Shown here: piece after piece, positions 10,321-18,346 of the stretch | Position numbering within the stretch: position 1 is the first letter of the stretch | Layout of the letters: every line of letters begins with the position of its first letter | Assembly (NCBI RefSeq): GCF_003702045.1 | Contig: NZ_RBTP01000056.1 | Location: forward strand, 124,001 to 188,000 | Length of the DNA: 64,000 bases | Origin: Pseudomonas viridiflava | Lineage (GTDB): Bacteria > Pseudomonadota > Gammaproteobacteria > Pseudomonadales > Pseudomonadaceae | Direction: 5' to 3' | Notes under the pieces: model-generated | The model's input: only the letters and a program-made list of their open reading frames with translations | The model's database searches: none | Told to the model about the DNA's origin: nothing | Program-made: the position numbers and the translations under genes

Positions 10321-10346
10321 CGGGCAGAGGTGTTGTCGCCCGTTTT
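10321..10346 (+). terminator. Weak terminator-like hairpin after the Rhs gene
   Basis: CGGGC at 10321-10325 pairs with GCCCG at 10338-10342, followed directly by TTTT. The stem has only 5 bp and a 12-base loop, so it is a weak candidate. It lies 16 bases after the Rhs stop and before the convergent LuxR-type gene. Confidence 0.35.
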
Positions 10347-10409
10347 AAGTCCGCCCGCGGTCAGCGCAGAGTGCGCTAGCCCCAGGCTCGAAAACACTGG
10401 GCTCAGCCT

Positions 10410-10673
10410 TCATCTCACCACAATAATTCCCTGCTTGATCGCCTTCACCAGTGCTGTTCGCAACGACGTGACTTCAAACTTGCGCCGGATATTGCCGGTA
10501 TGAAAGTACACCGTTGCCTCGGTACAGCCTTGAATTCTTGATATCTCCCAGGCCGATTTGCCTATCGCCACCCATTCCAGAACCTGACGTTCCTTGACGG
10601 TCAGATGTACCACCTCAGCGTTGACGGCTGGAGAGGGCGTGGAGTCGATGGATTTTCCCTTGTCGCGACGCAT
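10410..10673 (-). CDS. Small LuxR-type helix-turn-helix regulator
   Basis: This 87-residue protein consists almost only of a LuxR/GerE DNA-binding domain. It has L-T-x-[KR]-E-x-x-V-L-x-[WL] at about residues 25-35, then the recognition-helix region with T-V-x-x-H-x-x-N-I-x-x-K. There is no autoinducer-binding or receiver domain. The start at 10673 is chosen because AGGA lies 7 bases upstream. The open frame extends 30 codons further, but without a ribosome site. The family motif is usually E-V-L; here it is Q-V-L-E-W. It is convergent with the Rhs gene and divergent from kdpF. It could regulate either neighbour, but nothing in the sequence proves this. Confidence 0.8.
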   Translation of the reverse strand: MRRDKGKSIDSTPSPAVNAEVVHLTVKERQVLEWVAIGKSAWEISRIQGCTEATVYFHTGNIRRKFEVTSLRTALVKAIKQGIIVVR

Positions 10674-10793
10674 GGTGGAGTCCTTTCCGTGAGGATCGCT
10701 GAACCACGATACCCCCACCGTACGCATCAGCAACCTGACATAAATGACAGCGCTGATAATCATGTAGGCCTTAGATGTGGCGCTCTGTAGCGT

Positions 10794-10815
10794 TTCTTTA
10801 CAGCTTCTTTACGGC
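10794..10815 (+). promoter_or_regulatory. Tandem 11-bp direct repeat, candidate KdpE operator
   Basis: TTCTTTACAGC (10794-10804) is followed without a gap by TTCTTTACGGC (10805-10815), with one mismatch in 11. OmpR/PhoB-family regulators such as KdpE bind head-to-tail half sites at 11-bp spacing. The repeat lies about 100 bp before kdpF. A further TTTACA occurs at 10841-10846. Assignment to KdpE is inference from position and spacing. Confidence 0.55.
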
Positions 10816-10917
10816 TCGCTCCACCTCTCGATCTCGCGACTTTACACCCCGACTCCCGACAATGCTTTCACACGGCCATCACCGCATCCGATGGGGCCTG
10901 ATCATGGGGAAATTTCA

Positions 10918-11013
10918 ATGAGCGTTATGGATGGTATCTCTCTGTTGATGGGAGTCGGACTCTTCGTCTATTTGCTGGTTGCGCTGTTGCGCGCTGACCA
11001 GAGCCAGGAGTGA
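10918..11013 (+). CDS. kdpF: KdpF, small subunit of the K+-transporting P-type ATPase
   Basis: This 31-residue peptide is almost entirely one hydrophobic transmembrane helix (ISLLMGVGLFVYLLVALL) ending in a short polar tail. That is the size and form of KdpF (29 residues in E. coli), which stabilises the KdpABC complex in the inner membrane. An alternative ATG at 10927 would give 28 residues. Its stop lies 2 bases before the kdpA ATG, and the kdpA ribosome site AGGAG is inside its last codons, so the two are translationally coupled. It is too short for many gene finders but position and sequence are convincing. Confidence 0.9.
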   Translation: MSVMDGISLLMGVGLFVYLLVALLRADQSQE

Positions 11014-11015
11014 TC

Positions 11016-12710
11016 ATGCACAGTTACGACTACTTGTTGATCCTTGCTTTTCTGGTGCTGCTGTTGCTCCCTGCCCCCTGGCTTGGGCGTTTCTACTACC
11101 GTGTCATGGAAGGCGAGCGGACCTGGTTGAGTCCGGTTATGGGGCCGGTGGAGCGGGCCTGCTACCGGATTTCCGGGGTCGATCCGCAGGTGGAGCAATC
11201 ATGGAAGCAATATGCCTGGGCGTTGATGGCGTTCAACCTGGCAGGCTTCGTTGTGCTGTTCGCGATCCTGATGCTACAAGGCGTGCTGCCACTCAATCCG
11301 CAGCAGTTGCCCGGCATGGAATGGTCGCTGGCGTTCAACACCACCATGAGCTTCATCACCAACACCAACTGGCAGGCCTACAGCGGCGAAGCGTCGCTCA
11401 GTTACCTGAGCCAGATGGTTGGCCTGACCGTGCAGAACTTCGTCAGTGCCGCGACCGGCCTGGCCGTGCTGGTGGCGCTGTGTCGAGGCATCAGCCGTCG
11501 CTCTTCCAACAGCCTGGGCAACTTCTGGGCCGACATGACCCGCGCCACCCTGTACGGCCTGCTGCCGATCAGCATTGTGCTTGCAGTGTTTCTGGTCTGG
11601 CAGGGCGTGCCGCAGAGCTTCGCCCATTACATCGACGCGCTGACCCTGCAAGGCACTGATCAGAGCTTGCCGATGGGCCCCGCTGCGAGCCAGATTGCAA
11701 TCAAGCAACTGGGCACCAACGGCGGCGGCTTCTTCGGCGTCAACTCGGCGCACCCGTTCGAGAACCCGACTGCCTGGAGCAACCTGTTCGAGCTGGTCTC
11801 GATCCTGCTGATCCCTGCCGCGCTGGTGTTCACCTTCGGCCATTACGTCAAGGACATGCGCCAGAGCCGCGCGATCCTCGGCTGCATGCTGGCGTTGCTG
11901 CTGATCGGTGGTGCGGTGTCGATGTGGGCCGAGTACCAGCCCAACCCTGCACTGAACCTGGCAGGCGTCGAGCAGACCGCCCCCCTGGAAGGCAAGGAAA
12001 CCCGTTTTGGCACCACTGGCACGGTGCTGTGGTCCGTGGCGACAACAGCGGCTTCCAACGGATCGGTCAACGGCATGCATGACAGCTTGAACCCGCTGAC
12101 CGGCATGGTGGCGCTGGTCAACATGATGGTCGGCGAAGTGATCTTCGGCGGCGTCGGTGTGGGCCTCAACGGCATGCTGCTCAATGTGCTGATCGCGGTG
12201 TTTCTCGCCGGTCTGATGATCGGTCGTACACCGGAATATCTGGGCAAAAAGCTGCAGGCTCAGGAAGTCCGGCTGCTGGTCGCGACCCTGTTGGTGATGC
12301 CGGTCGGCGTGCTGGTACTGGGCGCGATTGCCGCCAGCCTGCCAGGCCCTGCGGGGGCGATCAGCAACCCGGGTCCCCACGGCTTCAGCCAGTTGCTGTA
12401 CGCCTACACCTCGGCCACTGCCAACAACGGCTCGGCGTTCGGTGGCTTCAGTGCCAACACGGTCTTTCACAACCTGATGCTCAGCCTGGCGATCTTTATT
12501 GGCCGTTTCGGCTACATCCTGCCGGTTCTCGCACTGGCCGGCAGCCTAGCCATGAAAAAGAGCTTGCCGCAGGGCCAGGACAGCTTCCCGACCCACGGTC
12601 TGTTGTTTGTCACCCTGCTGACCGTGACCATTCTGCTGGTCGGTGGCCTGACCTTTCTGCCCACCCTGGCACTGGGTCCGATTGCCGAACATTTGAGCCT
12701 GGGTTTCTGA
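11016..12710 (+). CDS. kdpA: KdpA, K+-translocating subunit
   Basis: The product has 564 residues (557 in E. coli) and about ten hydrophobic membrane segments. The four selectivity-loop regions typical of KdpA are visible: SFITNTNWQ, GTNGGGFFGVNSAHPFENP, TTAASNGSVNGMHDS and TSATANNGSAFGG. It forms the K+ channel-like subunit of the KdpFABC pump in the inner membrane and resembles the KtrB/TrkH superfamily. The ATG at 11016 has AGGAG 5 bases before it. A GTG at 11010 in the same frame is less likely. It is followed 10 bp later by kdpB. Expression is expected under K+ limitation through KdpDE. Confidence 0.97.
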   Translation: MHSYDYLLILAFLVLLLLPAPWLGRFYYRVMEGERTWLSPVMGPVERACYRISGVDPQVEQSWKQYAWALMAFNLAGFVVLFAILMLQGVLPLNPQQLPGMEWSLAFNTTMSFITNTNWQAYSGEASLSYLSQMVGLTVQNFVSAATGLAVLVALCRGISRRSSNSLGNFWADMTRATLYGLLPISIVLAVFLVWQGVPQSFAHYIDALTLQGTDQSLPMGPAASQIAIKQLGTNGGGFFGVNSAHPFENPTAWSNLFELVSILLIPAALVFTFGHYVKDMRQSRAILGCMLALLLIGGAVSMWAEYQPNPALNLAGVEQTAPLEGKETRFGTTGTVLWSVATTAASNGSVNGMHDSLNPLTGMVALVNMMVGEVIFGGVGVGLNGMLLNVLIAVFLAGLMIGRTPEYLGKKLQAQEVRLLVATLLVMPVGVLVLGAIAASLPGPAGAISNPGPHGFSQLLYAYTSATANNGSAFGGFSANTVFHNLMLSLAIFIGRFGYILPVLALAGSLAMKKSLPQGQDSFPTHGLLFVTLLTVTILLVGGLTFLPTLALGPIAEHLSLGF

Positions 12711-12720
12711 GGAACCGACT

Positions 12721-14787
12721 ATGAACATGCCTATTTCTTCTGCAAAGCAGGCTGAACCTCAAGCCGCTCAGACAACCGCCAAAACCGGCCTGTCGGCGCT
12801 GTGGCGTCCCGCGCTGGTGCAGGCCTTCGTGAAGCTGGACCCGCGTCTGCTCAAGCGTTCGCCGGTGATGCTGGTGGTGGAACTGACTGCCATCCTGACC
12901 ACCGTGCTGTGTGTAATTCCCGACCCGCAGGTGCCGACCTCCGTCTGCATTCAGATCGCCCTGTGGTTGTGGTTCACCGTGCTGTTCGCCAACTTCGCCG
13001 AAGCGCTGGCCGAGGGCCGGGGCAAGGCGCGGGCCGACAGCCTCAAAGCAGGCAGCGAAGGCCTGAAGGCGCGTATCCGCGACGAGAACGGCAACCTGCG
13101 CACGATCAATGCCAGCGAACTGCGCAAAGGCGATGTGGTGCGCGTCGAAGCTGGCGAGATGATCCCCGGCGACGGTGAAGTCATCGAAGGCATCGCGGCG
13201 GTCAACGAGGCGGCCATCACCGGTGAGTCCGCGCCGGTGATTCGCGAATCCGGCGGCGACCGTTCGGCGGTGACCGGCAACACACGTCTGGTGTCCGACT
13301 GGCTGCTGGTGCGCATCAGTGCCAACCCCGGCGAGTCGACCCTGGACCGCATGATCGCACTGGTGGAAGGTGCCAAGCGCCAGAAAACGCCCAATGAAGT
13401 GGCGCTGGACATCCTGCTGATCGGTCTGACCCTGATCTTCCTGCTGGTGGTCATCACCTTACAGCCCTTCGCTCACTTTGCCGGTGGCAGTTTGCCGCTG
13501 GTGTTTCTGGTGGCACTGCTGGTCACGCTGATTCCGACCACCATTGGCGGCCTGCTGTCGGCCATCGGCATCGCCGGTATGGACCGCCTGGTGCGCCTGA
13601 ACGTGATCGCCAAATCGGGCCGCGCTGTGGAAGCCGCCGGTGACGTGCATGTGTTGCTGCTCGACAAGACCGGCACCATCACTTTCGGCAACCGTCGCTG
13701 CGCAGCGATTTACGCAGCACCCGGCGTAACCCCCAAAGAGCTGGGCGAGGGCGCCTTGCTGGCATCGCTGGCGGACGACACGGCTGAAGGCAAATCCATC
13801 GTCGAATTCCTGCGCAATCTGCACCCGATGAACGAGCCGACGCTGAGCTCGGTGACCGCTGTGCCGTTCAGTGCCGATACCCGGTTGTCGGGCGTGGACT
13901 ATCAGGGGCATGTGTATCGCAAGGGCGCGGTCGATTCACTGCTGGCGTTCATCAACCTGCAGCGCAGCGACCTGCCTGCACCGTTGGCGCGTGAAGTCGA
14001 CAAGATCGCCAAGACCGGTGGTACGCCGCTGCTGGTGTGCGCCAACGGTCGTCTGCTGGGCGCGATTCACCTCAAAGACGTGGTGAAACCGGGCATCCGC
14101 GAACGTTTCGAAGAGCTGCGCAAGCTGGGCATTCGCACCGTCATGGTCACAGGCGATAACCCGTTGACTGCTGCGGCGATTGCGGCAGAGGCGGGCGTGG
14201 ACGATGTGCTGGCTGAAGCCACTCCAGAGAAAAAGCTGGAGCGGATTCGTCAGGAGCAAGGCGAGGGCCGTCTGGTCGCGATGTGCGGCGATGGTGCCAA
14301 CGATGCCCCGGCGCTGGCCCAGGCAGACGTTGGCATGGCCATGAACGACGGCACTCAAGCCGCCCGTGAAGCGGCCAACATGGTCGATCTGGACAGCGAC
14401 CCCACCAAGCTGCTGGACGTGGTGCACATCGGCAAGCAGTTGCTGGTGACCCGTGGCGCGTTGACGACATTCTCCATTGCCAACGACGTGGCCAAGTACT
14501 TCGCCGTGCTGCCTGCATTGTTCGCCGCGATCTACCCACAACTGGGCGTGCTCAACATCATGCAACTGGCCAGCCCGCAGAGCGCGATTCTATCGGCGAT
14601 CATCTTCAACGCGCTGATCATCGTGGTGCTGATCCCCCTGGCCCTGCGTGGGGTACGCGTGCAGGCCGCCAGCGCCGCGCACCTGCTGCGACGCAATCTG
14701 CTGATCTACGGCGTGGGCGGCATCATCGTGCCGTTCCTGGGCATCAAGCTGATCGACATGCTGCTGGTTGCCGTAGGCCTGGTCTGA
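12721..14787 (+). CDS. kdpB: KdpB, catalytic P-type ATPase subunit
   Basis: The product has 688 residues (682 in E. coli). It has P-type ATPase signatures: TGES in the actuator domain (T167-S170; the Ser corresponds to the residue whose phosphorylation inhibits the E. coli pump), the phosphorylated aspartate in DKTGT (D315), and the hinge GDGANDAPAL. Hydrophobic segments lie near residues 40-85, 220-275 and 590-688. It hydrolyses ATP to drive K+ uptake through KdpA. GAGGA lies 6-10 bases before the ATG. A 60-bp gap with a strong hairpin separates it from kdpC. Confidence 0.97.
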   Translation: MNMPISSAKQAEPQAAQTTAKTGLSALWRPALVQAFVKLDPRLLKRSPVMLVVELTAILTTVLCVIPDPQVPTSVCIQIALWLWFTVLFANFAEALAEGRGKARADSLKAGSEGLKARIRDENGNLRTINASELRKGDVVRVEAGEMIPGDGEVIEGIAAVNEAAITGESAPVIRESGGDRSAVTGNTRLVSDWLLVRISANPGESTLDRMIALVEGAKRQKTPNEVALDILLIGLTLIFLLVVITLQPFAHFAGGSLPLVFLVALLVTLIPTTIGGLLSAIGIAGMDRLVRLNVIAKSGRAVEAAGDVHVLLLDKTGTITFGNRRCAAIYAAPGVTPKELGEGALLASLADDTAEGKSIVEFLRNLHPMNEPTLSSVTAVPFSADTRLSGVDYQGHVYRKGAVDSLLAFINLQRSDLPAPLAREVDKIAKTGGTPLLVCANGRLLGAIHLKDVVKPGIRERFEELRKLGIRTVMVTGDNPLTAAAIAAEAGVDDVLAEATPEKKLERIRQEQGEGRLVAMCGDGANDAPALAQADVGMAMNDGTQAAREAANMVDLDSDPTKLLDVVHIGKQLLVTRGALTTFSIANDVAKYFAVLPALFAAIYPQLGVLNIMQLASPQSAILSAIIFNALIIVVLIPLALRGVRVQAASAAHLLRRNLLIYGVGGIIVPFLGIKLIDMLLVAVGLV

Positions 14788-14799
14788 ACCGTTGACTGA

Positions 14800-14823
14800 G
14801 CGGCACGCCGGTCGGCGTGCCGC
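14800..14823 (+). other. Perfect 11-bp hairpin between kdpB and kdpC
   Basis: GCGGCACGCCG (14800-14810) pairs perfectly with CGGCGTGCCGC (14813-14823) around a two-base GT; a four-base loop with a 10-bp stem is more realistic. There is no T-tract, so it is not a standard terminator. Inside the operon it could stabilise the kdpFAB part of the message or limit read-through into kdpC. Confidence 0.6.
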
Positions 14824-14847
14824 TTCACCTGATTGAGGATGTGCAAG

Positions 14848-15420
14848 ATGTCGAATGTATTGCGTCCGGCCCTGAGCCTGATCGTGTTAATGAGCCTGAT
14901 CACTGGCGTGGCGTATCCGTTGGTGGTGACCGGTGTTGCGCAAGTGGCGTTTCCCGCTCAGGCCAATGGCAGCCTGCTCTACGATAAGGACGGCAAGGTA
15001 CGCGGCTCGAAACTGATCGCTCAGGCGTTCACGGGTGATGAGTGGTTCCAGCCGCGTCCTTCCGCTGGCGCGTTCGCGACGGTTGCCAGCGGTGCCAGCA
15101 ACTTCGCGCCGAGCAACCCGGCGCTGGTGACCCGCGTCACCGAAGACGCCGCCAAACTGGCCGTTCCCGGTCAGGGGCCGGTGCCATTGGCGTTGCTGAC
15201 CACGTCCGGCAGCGGCCTTGATCCGCACCTGTCGCCCGAGGCCGCGGCCTGGCAGGCCTCGCGTGTGGCCACTGCGCGGCAATTGCCGCTGGAGAGGGTC
15301 CAGACGTTGATAGACGCCAACACCCAGCGTCCATTGATCGGCCCACCCGTGGTCAACGTATTGACCTTGAACATGGGCCTGAATCAGATAACGTCAGCAC
15401 AACGCAGCGCGCAGCTGTAA
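14848..15420 (+). CDS. kdpC: KdpC, periplasmic-facing subunit of the K+ pump
   Basis: The product has 190 residues, the same length as in E. coli. An N-terminal membrane helix (about residues 10-33) precedes a soluble domain carrying the family stretches GSKLIAQAF, WFQPRPSA, SNPAL and SGLDPHLSPEAA. KdpC is needed for assembly and high affinity of the Kdp ATPase. The ATG at 14848 has GAGGA about 8 bases upstream. Two earlier in-frame codons (14833, 14839) overlap that site and are rejected. A 207-bp gap containing a REP pair follows before kdpD. Confidence 0.95.
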   Translation: MSNVLRPALSLIVLMSLITGVAYPLVVTGVAQVAFPAQANGSLLYDKDGKVRGSKLIAQAFTGDEWFQPRPSAGAFATVASGASNFAPSNPALVTRVTEDAAKLAVPGQGPVPLALLTTSGSGLDPHLSPEAAAWQASRVATARQLPLERVQTLIDANTQRPLIGPPVVNVLTLNMGLNQITSAQRSAQL

Positions 15421-15510
15421 CATTCGCTCACATCATGCGCGCCGTGCGGCGAACGCAGGGCTGCCGGAGGTCCGACACAACGCGGTCTTCCTGCAAAAAA
15501 TACAGGTCTG

Positions 15511-15595
15511 CAGGAGCGCGCTTGCTCGCGAAGCGCCGGTTCATTCAATCGACATGTGGCGTTTGAAATGGCCTTCGCGAGCAAGCTCGCTCCCA
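15511..15595. repeat. REP pair (REPIN-type inverted repeat) before kdpD
   Basis: The 21-base arm at 15513-15533 is the reverse complement of 15572-15592 with one mismatch, and the arms are about 38 bases apart. Each arm is itself a partial palindrome around GCTTGCTCGCGAAG. This is the common Pseudomonas REP design, normally mobilised by a RAYT transposase. No RAYT gene is in the window. It lies in the kdpC-kdpD gap. Confidence 0.85.
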
Positions 15596-15627
15596 GAATG
15601 TCACACCGAAAGAGAGTGATACCCAAC

Positions 15628-18291
15628 GTGAGTGATTCCGGTCGAGCAGACGCATTACTGGCTCAATTGCCCCGCGATGGCCGGGGACGGCTGAAGGTTT
15701 TTCTGGGGGCGGCGCCGGGTGTGGGCAAGACCTACGCCATGCTGCAGGCCGCTCACACGCAACTGCGTCAAGGTGTGAATGTGCTGGCCGGTGTGGTGGA
15801 AACTCACGGACGCGCCGAAACCGAAGCGTTGCTCAACGGTTTGCCTCAGCAGCCCCTGTTGCGCGTCGAATACCGAGGCATGACGCTGGAAGAAATGGAC
15901 CTGGACGCCTTGCTCAAGGCCGCCCCGAGCCTGGTGCTGGTCGATGAGCTGGCGCACAGCAACGCCCCCGGCAGTCGCCATGCCAAGCGCTGGCAAGACA
16001 TCCAGGAACTGCTGGCGGCGGGGATCGACGTCTACTCCACGGTCAACGTTCAGCATCTGGAAAGCCTCAACGACCAAGTGCGCGGCATTACCGGCGTGCA
16101 GGTGCGCGAAACGCTGCCAGACTGGGTTTTGCAAGAAGCCTTCGACCTCATCCTGATCGACCTGCCGCCCCGCGAGCTGCTCGAGCGATTGCGCGAGGGC
16201 AAAGTCTACGTGCCGGAACAGGCGCGTGCGGCCATCGATGCATTCTTCACCCCGACCAACCTCAGCGCACTGCGCGAGCTGGCCATGCAGACCGCTGCCA
16301 CTCAGGTCGACAACGACCTGGCGCAGGGGTATCGGCAATTGGGGCAGTCTGCGCCGGCGGTGCGGGGCCGTTTGCTGGTGGGCATCGACGGCGATGTGCA
16401 GGCCGAACGTCTGGTGCGCCATGCCAGTCGGGTCGCCCAGCGTCGTCACCTGCCGTGGAGCGCGGTGCATGTCGATGACGGGCAGACGCTGGATGAACAC
16501 GCTCGAGCCCGCTTGCAAGGTGCCCAGCAACTGGCCGAGCGACTGGGCGGCGAAGTGGTCTCACTGCGCGCCGGAGAAGTGGCGCGCACCCTGATCCAGC
16601 ACGCGGTGGAGCGGCGTGCCAATGTCGTGCTGGTCGGTCAGTCACATCGACACTGGTATCGTCGCCTGTTTGGCGGAGGTGTGGCTGCGCGGCTGCTGCG
16701 CGAGGGGCATGGGCTGGAAGTCTGCGTACTCGATGACAGCGAACAAAAAACCGACCAACCGCCCCGGGCTCGCCCACTGCGCGATGTGGTGTGGTCGGAC
16801 TACGGCATCGCGCTGGCCGCGACCCTATTGGCCAGCATGGTCGCGTGGGGCGTGTCGGGCCTGTTGGCGTTGCCCAATATCTCTCTGATCTTTCTGGCGG
16901 CGGTCCTGCTGGTGGCGGTGCGCAGCAGCATGGGGCCTGCACTGGCGTGTGCCGGTTTGTCGTTTCTGGCCTATGACTTTCTGTTCATCCCGCCCAGTTT
17001 TTCGCTGAGTATCCAGCGCGACGAAGACATCCTGACCTTGCTGTTTTTCCTGCTGATGTCGGCGCTCACCGGCAAGCTGGCGGCCCGTCAGCGCAGCCAG
17101 TTGCAGGCGTTGCGCGACACTCAGGAGCAGACCAGTGAGCTGCTCGACCTGTCACGCAAGATGACCGCCGCCACTGACAGCAAGGCGGTGTTTCATGCCG
17201 CTGAGCAGCATTTCAGTGGCTGGAAGGAGCTGAAACTGTGCCTGCTGGATCGCGACAGTCAGGGTGGCTGGACCGTTGAAACCGGTGGGCCGCTGACCTT
17301 TTCCGAGGCCGAGCGCGCCGCCGCCGACTGGGCCTGGCAGCATGAGCAGCCTGCGGGCAGCGGCACCGGCACGCTTCCTTCCGGGCAATGGTGGTGGTGG
17401 CCGATCACGGCAGAAGAAGGGCCGTTGGCGTTGCTTGGCGTCAGCGCTCGCAAAGGGCAGTCGTTCACGGCGCAGCATCGGCGGTTGCTGGCCGCGCTGA
17501 CCCAGCCACTGGCCCAGGCGCTGGCGCGGGCCCAACTGGGCGAGGAGCTGGAGGCCGCTCGCCTGCATGGCGAAACCGAACAACTGCGCAGCGCCTTGCT
17601 GGCCTCCGTGTCCCATGACCTGCGCACGCCGCTGACCTCCATGCGCGGCAGCATCGACAGCTTGCTGGCACTGGGGGAGGCCATTCCGCTGCAAGACCGA
17701 CGTGAGCTGTTGGAAGGCACCCGCGATGAGGCCGAGCGTCTGGATCGTTATATCCAGAACCTGCTGGACATGACCCGGCTCGGACATGGCGCGTTGAAGC
17801 TGGCGCGTGACTGGGTTTCGCCGGCCGACATCGTGGGCAGCGCGCTCAACCGGCTGCGTGCAGTCATGATGCCGTTGCAGGTCAGCACTCAGGTAGCCGA
17901 GGCGTTGCCACTGCTTTATGTACATGCCGCACTGATCGAGCAGGCGCTGGTCAACGTGCTGGAAAACGCCGCACGCTTCTCACCGCTGGGAGGACGTCTG
18001 GAGGTGAGTGCGGGCGTGATCGACAGCGAACTGTTTTTCTCGGTCAGCGATGAAGGACCGGGCATCCCCGAAGACGAACGTGCGAAGATCTTCGACATGT
18101 TCTACACCGCCGCACGCGGCGACCGGGGTGGACAGGGCACCGGCCTGGGGCTGGCCATCTGTCAGGGCATGGTCGGTGCGCACGGCGGTCGTTTGAGCGT
18201 AGAGTCAGGGATTGATGGCCTTGGCACGCGCATCACGTTGTTCCTGCCCTTGCAGGCGCAGCCAGACACTGAAATGGAGGAGCCGGGTTGA
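15628..18291 (+). CDS. kdpD: KdpD, osmosensitive K+ channel sensor histidine kinase
   Basis: The product has about 887 residues from a GTG at 15628, preceded by AGAGAG 11 bases upstream. The frame extends upstream to an ATG at 15556, but that lies in the REP element and is rejected. Domain order: N-terminal KdpD domain with Walker A (GAAPGVGKT, about 27-35) and Walker B (LVLVDELAHSN), a UspA-like domain (about 240-370), four membrane helices (about 395-490), a GAF-like domain, HisKA with SHDLRTPLTS (His at about 663), and HATPase with NVLENAARFSP and DEGPGIPEDE. It senses K+ status and phosphorylates KdpE. kdpE follows 55 bp downstream. Confidence 0.95.
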   Translation: MSDSGRADALLAQLPRDGRGRLKVFLGAAPGVGKTYAMLQAAHTQLRQGVNVLAGVVETHGRAETEALLNGLPQQPLLRVEYRGMTLEEMDLDALLKAAPSLVLVDELAHSNAPGSRHAKRWQDIQELLAAGIDVYSTVNVQHLESLNDQVRGITGVQVRETLPDWVLQEAFDLILIDLPPRELLERLREGKVYVPEQARAAIDAFFTPTNLSALRELAMQTAATQVDNDLAQGYRQLGQSAPAVRGRLLVGIDGDVQAERLVRHASRVAQRRHLPWSAVHVDDGQTLDEHARARLQGAQQLAERLGGEVVSLRAGEVARTLIQHAVERRANVVLVGQSHRHWYRRLFGGGVAARLLREGHGLEVCVLDDSEQKTDQPPRARPLRDVVWSDYGIALAATLLASMVAWGVSGLLALPNISLIFLAAVLLVAVRSSMGPALACAGLSFLAYDFLFIPPSFSLSIQRDEDILTLLFFLLMSALTGKLAARQRSQLQALRDTQEQTSELLDLSRKMTAATDSKAVFHAAEQHFSGWKELKLCLLDRDSQGGWTVETGGPLTFSEAERAAADWAWQHEQPAGSGTGTLPSGQWWWWPITAEEGPLALLGVSARKGQSFTAQHRRLLAALTQPLAQALARAQLGEELEAARLHGETEQLRSALLASVSHDLRTPLTSMRGSIDSLLALGEAIPLQDRRELLEGTRDEAERLDRYIQNLLDMTRLGHGALKLARDWVSPADIVGSALNRLRAVMMPLQVSTQVAEALPLLYVHAALIEQALVNVLENAARFSPLGGRLEVSAGVIDSELFFSVSDEGPGIPEDERAKIFDMFYTAARGDRGGQGTGLGLAICQGMVGAHGGRLSVESGIDGLGTRITLFLPLQAQPDTEMEEPG

Positions 18292-18346
18292 GTCGATTAC
18301 GGGTTACGCAAGCGCTCACCTGCACCCCTGAAACGGCTTCGCGCCC

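Noticed and set aside
15556..15627. Upstream ATG start for KdpD
   Set aside because: It falls inside the REP element, lacks a ribosome site, and the added residues do not fit the family N-terminus.
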